Below, piece by piece: positions 24,615-36,169 of a stretch of DNA of 64,000 bases; within the stretch, counting starts at the first letter, position 1, and each line of letters opens with the position of its first letter. The DNA is from Prunus persica. Lineage: Eukaryota > Streptophyta > Magnoliopsida > Rosales > Rosaceae. The notes beneath the pieces were generated by a model, which was not told the origin of the DNA, ran no database searches, and saw only the letters and a list, made by a program, of their open reading frames with translations. The stretch spans positions 20,533,816 through 20,597,815 of the forward strand of contig NC_034012.1 in NCBI RefSeq assembly GCF_000346465.2. The letters are read 5' to 3'. The position numbers were made by a program, and so were the translations under genes.

Positions 24615-27030
24615 TACAAAACTTGGGTAATATCATAATGTTGTGGAAGGAGTCATTTGGTGAGTTTTGAGGGAAATCGAATGGCTAAAACAATGCAATA
24701 CACCAACCACTCTATTTAAGAACGAACTTCGTACGAACCTGAATTGTCCGATTTCATGGTCCAATCGATATTGGATATAGTCCAAAACTTACGTAACATC
24801 ATAATATGGTGGGAGGAGTCATTTGGTGCGTTTTGAGCGAAATCCAATGGCTAAAACTATGCAATACAAAAACCACTCCATTTTATAACGAACATTGTAT
24901 GAACCTGAATTGTCCAATTTCATGGACCAATTGATATCGGATTGAGTCCAAAACTTGGGGAACATCTTAAAATTCTAGGAGGAGTCATTTGGGGAGTTTT
25001 GAGTGAAATCCAATCTCTAGAACTATAGAATACTCCAACCACTCCATTTCAGAACCAACTTCGTACGAACATAAATTGTTCAATTTCATGGACCAATCGA
25101 TATCGGATTGAGTCCAAAAGTTAGGGAACATCATAATGTTGTGGGAGGAGTCATTTGGTGAGGTTTGAGCGAATCCAATGGCTAAAACTACGCAATACAC
25201 CAACCACTCCATCTCAGAGCTAACTTCGTACAAACTTGAATTGTCCGATTTCAAGGACCAATCAATATCGGATTGAGTACAAAACTTGGGGAACATCATA
25301 AAATTGTGGGAGGAGTCATTTGGTGGGTTTTGTGTGAAATCTAATCTCTAGAACTATACAATACGCCAACCACTCCATTTCATAACGAACTTCGTAAGAA
25401 CCTGGATTGTCCAATTTCATAGACCAACCGATATCGGATTGAGTCCAAAACTTGGGAAACATCATAATGTTGTGGGAGGAGTCATTTGGTGAGTTTTGAG
25501 TGAATTCCAATAGCTAAAACAATGCAATACACCAACCACTCCATTTCAAAACGAATTTCCTACGAACTTGAATTGTCCGATTTCATGGACCAATCGATAT
25601 CGGATTGAGTCCAAAACTTGGAGAACATCATAATATGGTGGGAGGAGTCATTTGGGGGGTTTTGAGTGAAATCCAATCACTAGAATAATACAATACACCA
25701 ACCACTCCATTTCAGAACGAACTTCGTACGAACCTGAATTGTCTAATTTCATGTACCAATCGATATCGGATTGAGTCCAAAACTTAGGGAACAACATAAT
25801 ACGGTGGGAGGAGTCATTTGGTGAGTTTTGTGTGAAATCCAATCGCTAAAACTAGGCAATACACCAACCACTCCATTTCATAACGAACATCGTATGAACC
25901 TGAATTGTCCAATTTCATGGGCCAATCGATATCGGCTAGAGTCCAAAACTTGGTGAACAACATAATATTGTGGAATGGGTCATGGGGTGGGTTTTAAGTG
26001 AAATCCAATTCCTAGAACTATGCAATACACCAACCACTCCATTTAAGCACGAACTTCGTACGAACCTGAATTGTCCGATTTCGTGGACCAGTCGATATCG
26101 GATTGGGCCCAAAACTTGGGGAACATCATAATAAGGTGGGAGGAGTCATTTGGTGAGTTTTGAGTGAAATCCAAAGGCTAAACACTATGCAATACACCAA
26201 CCACTCCATTTCAGAACGAACTTCGTACGAACCTGAATTGCCCAATTTGATGGACCAATCGATATCGAATTGTGGCCAAAACTTGGGGAACATCAATTTA
26301 GTGGGAGGAGTCATTTGGTGGGTTTTCAGTGAAATCCAATCTCTAGAACTATGCAATACACCAACCACTCCATTTCAGAACGGACTTCGTAGGAACCTGA
26401 ATTGTCTGATTTCATGGACGAATCAATATCTGATTGAGTCCGAAACTTAGGGAACAACATAATATTGTGATAAGAGTCATTTGGTGACTTTTGACTGAAA
26501 TCCAATTGCCAAAACTACGCAGTACACCAACCCATTAGGGAACGAACTTCGTACGAGCATGAATAGTCCAATTTCTTGGACAATCGATGTTGGATTGAGT
26601 CCAAAACTTGGAGAACACCATAATATGGTGGGCCTATTTGGTGAGTTTTGAGTGAAATCCAATGGCTAAAACCATGCAATACACCAACCACTCAATTTTA
26701 GAACGAACTTCGAATCTGAATCGACATCGTATTGAGTCCACAACTTGGGGAACATCATAATGTTGTGTTAGGAGTCATTTTGTGAGTTTTAGGTGAAATC
26801 CAAAGCCTAAAACTGTGCAATACACCAACCACTTCATTTCAGAACGAACTTCGTACGAACATGAATTGTCTGATTTCATGCACCAATCGATATCGAATTG
26901 ATTCCAAAACTTGAGGAACATCATAATATGGTGGAAGGACTCATTTGGTAAGTTTTGAGTGAAATCCAATGACTATAAAACTATGCAATACACCAACCAC
27001 TTTATTTCATAACGAACTTCGTACGAACTT
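24610..27030 (+). repeat. 166-bp satellite array
   Basis: About 14-15 monomers in + orientation. Monomers near 26540-26720 carry small deletions. The array is broken at about 27031 by an LTR end fragment. No gene is seen. Confidence 0.96.
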
Positions 27031-27191
27031 TAAATATTTCAACACTTTTTCGGACCGAGATGTAACAATTTTACCAAAGTCTCCTTGGTCAACAAGTCAC
27101 CATCTTCTCTAATAATTTTTTATAGAGGCAAAATTATCATTTCTCAGAATAAATTAATAACTAAAAATTAATTTAGGATCGGGATGTTACA
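27031..27191 (-). mobile_element. LTR terminal fragment of another family
   Basis: A 161-bp AT-rich insertion ends in GATCGGGATGTTACA on the + strand. On the minus strand it starts TGTAACATCCCGATCC, a typical plant LTR beginning. Its layout resembles the end of LTR-C (a GGCAAAATT motif, then AT-rich repeats, then a terminal TTAC), but the sequence is clearly different. The satellite phase jumps across it (monomer position about 146 to about 93), so target DNA was lost. No target duplication is seen. Confidence 0.7.
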
Positions 27192-30100
27192 AAAACAATG
27201 CAATACACCAACCACCCCATTTCAGAACGAACTTTGTACGAACCAGAATTGTCCGATTTCAGGGACCAATCGATATCGGATTGAGTCCATACCTTGGGGA
27301 ACATCATAATATTGTTGGAGGCATCATTTGGTGGGTTTTTAGTGAAATCCAATCTCTAGAGCAGTACAATACACCAACCACGCCATTTCAGAACGAACTT
27401 CATACGGACATGAATTTTCCGATTTCATGGACGAATCGATATCGGATTGAGTCCAAAACTTGAGGAACATCATAATATGGTGGGAGGACTCATTTGGTGG
27501 GATTTGAGTGAAATCCAATGGCCAAAACAATGCAATACACCAACCACTCCATTTCAGAACGAACTTCGGACGAACCTGAATTGTCCAATTTCATGGACCA
27601 ATCGATATCGGATTGAGTCTAAAGCATGGGGAACACCATAAAGTAGTGGGAGGAGTCATTTTGTGAGTTTTGAGTGAAATCCATTGGCTAAAACTATGCA
27701 ATACACCAACCACTCCATTTCAGAATGAACTTCGTACGAACTGAATTGTCCGATTTCATGAAGCTATCGATATCGGATTGGGTCCAAAACTTGGGGAACA
27801 TCATAATATGGTGGGAGGAGTCATTTGGTGGGTTTCAAGTGAAATCCAATCTTTAGAACTATACAATACACCAACCACTCCATTTCAGAATGAACTTCGT
27901 ACGAACCTAAATTGTCCAATTTCATGGACCAATTGATATCGGCTTGAGTCAAAAACTTGGGGAACATCATAATATGGTGGGAGGAGTCATTTGGTGGGAT
28001 TTGAGTGAAATCCAATCTCTAGAGCTATACAATGCACCAACCACTCCATTTCCTAACGATCTTCGTACGAATTTGAATTTCCCAATTTGATGGACCAATG
28101 GATATCGGATTGAGTCCAAAACTTGGGGAACATCATAACATATGATGGGAGGAGTGATTTGTTGAGTTTTGAATGAAATCCAATGGCTAAAACTATGCAA
28201 TACACCAACCACTCCATTTCAGAATGAACTTCGTACGAACCTTAATTGTCCCATTTCATGGACAAATCGGGATCGGATTGAGGGCAAAACTTGGGGAACA
28301 TCATAATATGGTGGGAGGAATCATTTGGTGAGTTTGGAGTGAGATCCAATTGCCAGAACTATGCAATATACCAACCACTCCATTTCAGAACGAACTTCGT
28401 ACGAACCGAAATTGTCTAATTTCACCGACCAATAGATATCCGATTGAGTCCAAAACTTGGGGGACATCATAATGTTGTGGGAGGAGTCATTTGGTGAGTT
28501 TTGAGTGAAATCCAATGGCTAAAACTATGCAATAGAACAACAACTCCATTTCATAATGAACTTCGTACGAACCTGAATTGTCCGATTCCATGGACCAATC
28601 GATATCGGATTGAGTCCAAAACTTGGGGAACATCATAATGTTGTGGGATGAGTCATTTTGTGAGTTTTGAGTGAAATCCAATGGCTAAAACAATGCAATA
28701 CACCAACCAAATTATTTCAGAACGAACTTCGTACGAACCTAAATTGTCCGATTTCATGGACCAATCGATATCAAATTGAGTCCAAAACTCAGGGAACATC
28801 ATAATATGGTGGAAGGAGTCATTTGGTGTGTTTTTAGTGAAATCCAATGGCTAAAAGTATGCAATACACCAACCACATTATTTCAAAACGAACTTCGTAC
28901 GAACTTGAACTGTCCGATTTCATGGACGAATCGATATCAAATTGAGTCCAAAACTTAGGGAACATCATAATATGGTGGAAGGAGTCATTTGGTGAGTTTT
29001 TAGTGAAATGCAATGGCCTAAAGTATGCAATACACCAACCACTCTATTTCAGAACGAACTTCGTACGAACCTGAATTGTCCGATTCATGGACCAATCGAT
29101 ATCGGACCGAGTCCAAAACATAAGGAACAACGTAATATGGTGGGAGGAGTCATTTGGTGAGTTTTGAGCGAAATCCAATGGCTAAAACTTTGCAATACAA
29201 CAGGCACTCCATTTCATAACGAACTTCGTACGAACCTGAATTGTCCAATTTCTTGGACCAATCGATATCGGATTGAGTCCAAAACTTGGTGAACATCATA
29301 ATATGGTGGGAGGAGTCATTTGGTGAGTTTTGAGTGAAATCCAATGGCTAAAACTATGCAATACACCAACCACTCCATTTCTTAACGTACTTCGTACGAA
29401 CATGAATTGTCCAATTTCGTGGACCAATTAAAATTGGATGGAGTCCAAAACTTAGGGAACATCATAACATAGTGGGAGGTGTCATTTGGTGGGTTTTCAG
29501 TGAAATCCAATCTATAGAACTACGCAATACACCAACCACTCCATTTCTTAACGATCTTCGTACGAACCTGAATTGTCAAATTTCATGGACAAATCGATAT
29601 CGGATGGAATCCGAAACTTAGGGAACATCATAACATAGTGGGAGGTGTCATTTTGGTCGGTTTTCAGTGAAATCCAATCTAAAGAACTATGCAATACACC
29701 AACCACTCCATTTCAGAACGAACTTCGTACGGACTTGAATTGTCCAATTTCATGGGCCAATTGACATTGGATTGAGTCGAAAACTTGGGAAACATCATAA
29801 TATTGTGGGACGAGTCATATGGGGAGTTTTGTGTGAAATACAATCTCTAGAACTATGCAGTAGACCAACCACTCAATTTCAGAACGAACTTCGTACAAAA
29901 ATGAATTGTCCGATTTCAAGGACCAATTGATATCGGATTGAGTCCAACAGTTGGGGAACATCATAATATTGTGGGAGGAGTGATTTGGAGGGTTTTGACT
30001 GATATTCAATCTCTAGATCTATACAATACACCAACCACTCCATTTCAAAACGAACTTCGTACGAACCTGAATTGTCTGATTTCATGGACCAATCGATATC

Positions 30101-32848
30101 GAATTTTATCCAAAACTTGAGGAACATCATAGTATGGTTGGAGGAGTCATTTGGTGAGTTTTGAGTGAAATCCAATGGCTAAAACTATGCAATACACGAA
30201 CCACTCCATTTCTTAACGAACTTCGTACGAACATGAATTGTCCAATTTCGTGGACCAATCAATATCAGATGGAGTCCAAAACTAAAAGAACACCATAACA
30301 TAGTGGGAGGTTTCATTTGGTGGGTTTTCAGTGAAATCCAATCTACAGGACTATGCAATACACCAACCACTCTATTTCTTAATGATCTTTGTACGAACCT
30401 GAATTGTCCAATTTCATGGACGAATTGATATCGGATTGAATCCGAAACTTGGGGAACATCATAATGTTGTGGTAGGAGTCATTTGGTGAGTTCTGAGTGA
30501 AATCCAATGGCTAAAACTATGAAATACACCAACCACTCCGTTTCTTAACGAACTTCGTACGAACATGAATTGTCCAATTTCATGGACCAATCAATATCGG
30601 ATGGAGTCCAAAACTTAGGCAACATCATAACATAGTGGGAGGTGTCATTTGGTGGGTTTTTAGCGAAATCCAATCTATAGAACTGTGCAATACACCAACC
30701 ACTCCACTTCAGAACGAACTTCGTATAGACCTGAATTGTCCAATTTTATGGACCAATTGAGGTTGGATTGAGTCCAAAACTTGGGAAACATCATAATATA
30801 GTGGCAGGAGTCATTTGGTATTTTTTTAGGGAAATCCGCTCCCTAGAACTATGCAATACACCAACCACTCCATTTCAGAATGAACTTCGTACGAACCTGA
30901 ATTGTCCGATTTCATGGACGAATCGATATCGGATTGAGTCCAAAACTTAGGGAACATCATAATATGGTCTGAGGAGTCATTTGGTGAGTTTTGAGTGAAA
31001 ACCAATGGTAAAACTATGCAATACAACTACAACTCCATTTCATAATGAACTTCGTACGAACCTGAATTGTCCAATTTGATGGACTCATCGATATCGGACT
31101 GAGTCCGAAACTTGGGGAACAACATAATATAGTGGGGGGAGTCATTTGGTGGGTTTTCAATGAAATCCAATCTCGTGAACTGTACAATACACCAATCACT
31201 CCATTTCAGAACAAACTTCATATGGACTTGAGTAATCCGATTTCATGGACTAATCGATATCGGATTGAGTCCAAAACTTAGGGAATGTCATAATACGGTG
31301 GGAGGAGTCATTTGGTGAGTTTTAAGTGAAATCCAACGTCCAAAACTATGCAATTCACCAACCACTCCATTTCTTAACGAACTTCGTACAAACCTGAATT
31401 GTCCAATTTCATGGAACAATCGATATCGGATTGAGTCCAAAACAAGGGGAACATCATAAAGTGGTGGGAGGGGTCATATGGGGTGTTTTGAGTGAAATAC
31501 AATCTCTAGAACTATGCAATACACCAACCACTCAACTGCAGAACGAACTTCGTACAAAAATGAATTGTCCGATTTCATGGACCAATCGATATCGGATAAG
31601 TACAAAACTTGAGGAGCATCATAATATGATGGATGGAGTCATTTGGTGAGTTTTGCATGAAATGCAATGGCCAAAACTATGCAATACACCAACCACTCCA
31701 TTTCAGAACGAACGTCGTACGAACCTGAATTGTCCAATTTCATGGACCAATCGATATCGCATTGAGTCCAAAACTTGGGGAACATCAAAATATGGTTGGA
31801 GGAGTCATTTGGTAGGTTTTGAGTGAAATCCAATCCCTAGAACTATGCCACACACCAACCAGTCCATTTCATAACGAGCTTCGTATGAACCTGAATTGTC
31901 CAATTTCGTGGACCAATCGATATCGGATTGAGTCCAAAACATGGGGAACATCATAATATGGTGGGAGGAGTCATTTGGTGGGTTTTGAGTGAAATCCAAT
32001 CTCTAGAACTCTGCAATACACCAACCACTCCGTTTCATAACGAACTTCGTACGAACCTGAATTGTCCAATTTCATGGACCAATCGATATCGGATTGAGTC
32101 CAAAACTTGGGGAACAACATAATATGATGGGTTGGAGTCGTTTGTTGAGTTTTAAATGAAATCCAATGGCTAAAACCACGCTAAAAACCACCCACTCCAT
32201 TTCCTAACGAACTTCGTACGAACCTGAATTATCCAATTTCATGGACGAATCGATATCGGATTGAGTCCAAAACTTGGGGAACATCATAATATGGTGGGAG
32301 GAGTCATTTGGTGACTTTTGATTGATATCCAATGACTAAAACTGTGAAATACACAAACCACTCCATTTCAGAACGAACTTCGTACGAACCTGAATTGTCC
32401 AATTTCATGGACTAATTGACATCGGATTGAGTCCAAACTTGGGTAACATCATAATATGGTGGGAGGAGTCATTTGGTGGCTTTTTAGTGAAATCCAATCT
32501 CTACAACTATGCAATACACCAAGCACTCCATTTCAGAACGAACTTCGTACGAACCTAAATTGTCCAATTTCATGGACCAATCTATATCGGATTGAGTTCA
32601 CAAGTTGGGGAACATCATAATATGGTGGGAGGAGTCATTTGGTGACTTTTGAGTGAAATCCAATGGCTAAAACTATGCAATACACCAACCACTCCATTTC
32701 ATAATGAACTTCATACGAACCTGAATTGTCAAATTTCATGGATCAATCGATATCGGATTGAGTCCAAAACTTGGGGAACATCATAATATGGTGGGCGGAG
32801 TCATTTGGTGACTTTTGAGTGAAATCCAATGGCTAAAACTATGCAATA
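27192..32848 (+). repeat. 166-bp satellite array, left copy of a long-range duplication
   Basis: About 34 monomers in + orientation. From about 27990 to about 31600 the order of rare-variant monomers matches that at about 60060-64000. The array stops in the middle of a monomer at ...CTATGCAATA against the LTR-A terminus at 32849. No gene is seen. Confidence 0.96.
27990..32000 (+). repeat. Long-range segmental duplication, copy 1
   Basis: Rare monomer variants occur in the same order here and at 60060-64000. They include AATTTCCCAATTTGATGGAC (28077), AAATCGGGATCGGATTGAGGGC (about 28265, matched near 60345), AATAGAACAAC (about 28530), AAAACATAAGGAACAAC (29115), ATCTATAGAACTA, GATTTGGAGGGTTTTG (about 29982) and GATTTTATCCAAAACTTGAGG-type monomers. 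The offset drifts from about 32.1 to 33.2 kb because of indels that are mostly near whole monomers and of the LTR-A insertion in copy 2. Confidence 0.8.
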
Positions 32849-33035
32849 TGTTGGACCTATTCTTAACAACTAAAATGAGTTATTAAAGAGGGCAACTTTG
32901 ATTCTCGCAAGTGCACGAACCGTTTATAGTATAGTTTATGTAAATACGAGGTCGATCCCACTGAAAGTGGTAACTTGGTTCCAAGTTAAATTACTTAGAA
33001 TGCTAGAAAAACATAGAACAGAGAAACTGACTAAC
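32849..33035 (-). mobile_element. LTR-A 3' end, left arm
   Basis: 187 bp matching the LTR-A terminus. With the right arm (36169 leftwards) it shares states absent from the solo copy at 10998: GGACCTATTC instead of GAGCCTATTC, TTAGAATGC instead of TTAAAATGC, and GAAAGTGG instead of GAGAATGG. The two arms differ from each other at about ten sites. It is cut at CTGACTAAC, within about 6 bp of where the fragment at 7814 begins in LTR-A coordinates. Confidence 0.9.
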
Positions 33036-33725
33036 ATGATTTCTCCAGTTTGCCCCTAGCCTGTTCCTGTCATTGTTTGCAAAAACGTTGTTTCCCCCTC
33101 TGTCTTTTCTGCCTCTTGCAAGTGGAGGGAATGGATTGGGATCTATCCTTCTGGGTCTGTAGGGCAACACAGCTGGTGGCTCAGGCAGAAGTGCCAAAGG
33201 TTGATCATGGGGGGCCACAGGTTGAGGAATAGGCTAAGGTTCTGGCTAATTCTGTTGGATCTGAACTGGTGCAGGGCCTTCTGGCCGGACTGGGGCCTCA
33301 TGTTCTTGGACGGGAAGAGCTCCTCCCCTCTGTCCAGCCTGGATCTCTCCATGCCCTGGTATTCCAGCTATTTGTGCAATGAGAGGGTTCTCTTGGTATG
33401 GCCATGCTAATCCTGGTAGAGGGCTATAAGGAAGGTCTAGCTGCTGGACTACAACATCTAGATTTGGAATTCTGGCCATGCCAGCCTCACGGTCCTTCCT
33501 GAACTGCCTGTTAACCTGCCATTGCATCATGGCTGTCATGTTATTGAGAGTATCCTGGCTCCTTTGTGTTGTAACCTCCTGTCGGAATACAGATTCTTGT
33601 ATTTGATTCATCCTCCTAGAGCCGGTCCTGGGACGTCTGCTTCCGGTACTGCCCTGGGTTGATTGCCTGGCGTCACTTTCTTCTGACTGCAGACCTTCCC
33701 TGAGAGCTACTTGATTTATCTCCAT
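33036..33725 (-). pseudogene. Gag-like relic of element B (broken)
   Basis: A minus-strand frame starts with ATG at 33725, about 80 bp downstream of the element's primer-binding site, where an LTR-retrotransposon gag begins. The first 159 codons give a hydrophilic protein rich in glutamine, arginine and proline (for example SRRMNQIQESVFRQEV, MQWQVNRQFRKDREAG). The frame then meets TAG at 33246-33248 and TAG again at 33234-33236, but remains open and of the same composition down to about 33036 (PHDQPLALLPEP, RGRKDRGGNNVFANND). Both stops lie in a Q/P-rich context and could be CAG-to-TAG changes; that is inference. The 3' part of gag, and all of pol, is missing, because the element is cut at 33036 and joined to LTR-A. 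I recognise no named domain and no zinc knuckle. The gag call rests on position and composition, not on a family match. Confidence 0.6.
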
Positions 33726-33804
33726 GGGGTGGTGCGGGTTCTAGCTAGAGCTTCCAATATTCATAAACTTGAGAAGAATTTTGTCAGAGTATGTATACTG
33801 AGCA

Positions 33805-33822
33805 GTCCCACTGGGCGTGCCA
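33805..33822 (-). other. Primer-binding site of element B
   Basis: On the minus strand this reads TGGCACGCCCAGTGGGAC, beginning with the required TGG, three bases (ATT) after the LTR end ...GGGTGAACA at 33826. Spacing and form fit a tRNA primer-binding site. I have not assigned the primer tRNA. Confidence 0.75.
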
Positions 33823-33825
33823 AAT

Positions 33826-35345
33826 TGTTCACCCGTTTTGTTTTTATTCCTGTGATGGAAGGGCAAAGTTCCCCATTGCCTTGAAAACCATTGACTGGTC
33901 AGCAAACCAACTTTCTTTGGTGTGTGAGCGTTCCACTGCTAGCGATGAAAAATCCTAGCAGACTTCTTTGAAACAAATAACTTGCGCCCCAAGTTACTAA
34001 TTTCTAAACAAGCGATTATGAATTTGGGTGAGGAATATCTCCCAAGTAAGTTCTTTTCCTGCCTCAGGCTGGTGAGGACTTCATAATTTATCACAGTATA
34101 AAATTGGTAGTTCTGGCCAGAATAGATGATAATAAAGTGGACTGTTTTAGGCAGAACTGCCTTTTACAAATTTAAGAAGGAAAAAACCCAACTCTAAAAA
34201 GACAAAAAGATGGCTGGAATCCCATTTGGCAAAGCTTTTAATCTACTTCAAGCCTTGGGAGGCTTTTGAGCTGGCAGAACTACAGTTTCTTCAGTCTGAA
34301 GGGGTAGAAGTGGCTGGACTTGAGGACTTAATGAGCTGGAACTGCACTGTAAAATTTGTTGAGGTTTTCATATTTGTGAAAACTCAAACTCTGCTTGTCT
34401 TGGCTTTTGCTAAACCAAATTTGTAACGAGAGGAGTCTCGTTTTGAATGACTTATTTCTCTGAGTTTGAACTTGGAAGTTCTGATCTACAGCTGGCTTCT
34501 TTTGTGGTTCAAATGAGCCTTTGGTTGCTCCAGTTTGTTTTGAAGGTTCTCAGTGATCAAGCGATCATTTTGAGTTTTTTTGCCTTTGGTTGATTTTTTG
34601 ATTGTTTTTTTTTTGTCGATCCTTTGATTGTCCAACTTCTCCTGTATTTATAAGAAATGTTTTGAAGTAGGGTTTCTTTCTTTTAATAATGGGCGGCAAA
34701 AATTCTCAAAAAGATCTTTCATTTTTCTATACAAAGAAGAAGAAGATTTTATCAATTTCTAGCAGATAGGCTTTCGATAGTCAATTCTTTTTAAGACCAA
34801 TCACTTCTCTGTTTTTTTTTGAAAGAGAACCTAACCCCTCTTTAATTCCAACTCCCCCTTTGTGAGAGCTCAAACTGTGATGTTCAGTTTCTTTAATGGT
34901 TTGAACAACTCCCTGTTTTCCTGCTTATCTCTTTTTGAGAACTTTAGCCTGCGTATCCCTTGAAAGATGGTGCTTTCTTTGGAGTAGAAACAATATCTCT
35001 GAATATATAAAAAGGGTAGATTTCAGAGACGTCCTTTCTTTCTGCATGCCTCTGTCAACTCTCTTATCAACCTAGTTGATTTTGACTTTTCTAAGTCAGA
35101 GAAAAACAATCATGTGGGTCTGTTTCCTTTTGGGTTTCTACTTTTTACTTTGATCATGCCAAGCCCAATTTAGTTTCTTCGAAGCCCAAGCTTGAGATAG
35201 GTTCTGGGCCGGGCTTTTGTTGGATTTTGGACCTTTGGTTCATGTTTATTTTCAGAGTCCAAACTTCTCGGGCCCAGCGTTGTTGTCTTTGTTATTCTGG
35301 GCTCTGTAGCGTTTGGGCTGGGTGCGCAAGATTTTGGCCCAAACA
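33826..35345 (-). mobile_element. LTR-B, 5' LTR of a nested retrotransposon
   Basis: 1520 bp with TG...CA termini in minus orientation: it starts TGTTTGGGCC at 35345 and ends GGGTGAACA at 33826, where the primer-binding site and gag-like frame follow. It lies inside LTR-A: the LTR-A sequence resumes at 35346 with TTATGTGCTTGATG, which matches the solo copy near 11810-11823. The other end of element B is lost, so the target duplication (expected TTATG) cannot be checked. It contains T-rich tracts and a TATA box. Small frames inside show no domain. Confidence 0.82.
34644..34653 (-). promoter_or_regulatory. Probable LTR-B TATA box
   Basis: On the minus strand the sequence reads TTATAAATAC, upstream (in the element's direction) of the LTR 3' portion. 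It is a plausible core promoter of element B, from motif and orientation only. Confidence 0.55.
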
Positions 35346-36169
35346 TTATGTGCTTGATGTATGTTTTCTTGGAGTAGCTAACTAGGATTTTATGCATCTA
35401 GCACAGGTTGGGAAGGGGTTTAGATTCACCAATTCTTCTCTCCTTTTACAAGCAACACATGAATGGCCTAAGAATTATTCAAGGGGTTAATAACCATAGG
35501 TTGACTAGGACAGATACCATGTTCTAGGACTTGTGTGATTATCATATTCTCAAGGAGCTTAATGACTCTTGTATGCTTTATTCTAAGTAGATACCATGCT
35601 TAGGTTGCATATTAGAGATCACGTGTTGTGTAGATACCATGCATAATCACATGCCTTAGGAGAATCATGCATCCTGCACCTAGAAACCATAGGCTTGTAT
35701 GCGATAATCTATTGTTGATGAAGCTTGAGTCAATTTCTATGCATTCATAACTTGGATAGGAAAACTAGTGGTGGATTCCAAGGCTCCAACACCTCTCAAT
35801 CATTGTTTCACAACTTGTTGATTGCTGCCAGTGTTTACTTTCGAGCACTTTCATTTCACTTTCTTCTTTTCATTTCAACAACAAAACCCCTCATTCCGAG
35901 TGCGTGTGTGGTGCTAGGAGTCTGTCCTAGACCTTGAGTAATTAGCAAGAGGCATTGTTGAATTCGACCTTGCCTTTAGCTCGTTAGTCAGTTTCTTTGT
36001 TCTATATTTTTCTAGCATTCTAAGTAATTTAACTTGGAACCAAGTTACCACTTTCCGTAGGATCGACCTCGTATTTACATAAGCTATACTATAAACGGTT
36101 CGTGCACTTGCGAGAATTAAAGTTGCTGTTTTTAATAACTCATTTTAGTTGTTAAGAATAGGTCCAACA
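35346..36169 (+). mobile_element. LTR-A 3' portion, right arm
   Basis: 824 bp matching the reverse complement of 10998-11823 closely along its length, including the repeated GATACCATG motifs (about 35514, 35591, 35633). It ends ...GAATAGGTCCAACA at 36169, directly against minus-oriented satellite. It is truncated on the left by LTR-B. A conserved-looking 70-codon frame (35725-35937) is also open in the solo copy but has no recognisable domain. Confidence 0.9.

Larger units (their letters stand above)
32849..36169. mobile_element. Composite rearranged retroelement at inversion junction
   Basis: A 3321-bp block made of three parts: LTR-A 3' end in minus orientation (32849-33035), a truncated element B in minus orientation (33036-35345), and LTR-A 3' part in plus orientation (35346-36169). 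Its ends are therefore inverted repeats of about 187 bp, TGTTGGACC...GGTCCAACA. The flanks are also mirror images: CTATGCAATA on the left and TATTGCATAG on the right. There is no direct target duplication. The satellite is + on the left and - on the right. It looks like an inverted duplication of one LTR-A insertion, with element B, nested in one arm, left at the centre. Confidence 0.85.

Noticed and set aside
1..32848. A CRISPR-like or phage-type repeat array
   Set aside because: Repeats are contiguous 166-bp monomers without unique spacers, and the context is plant retrotransposons.
32849..36169. A DNA transposon or foldback element with ~187-bp terminal inverted repeats (TGTTGG...CCAACA)
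   Set aside because: The inverted ends are the 3' terminus of LTR-A, which elsewhere (7814, 10998) is not in inverted pairs. The flanks are mirror images with no direct target repeat, and no transposase is present.
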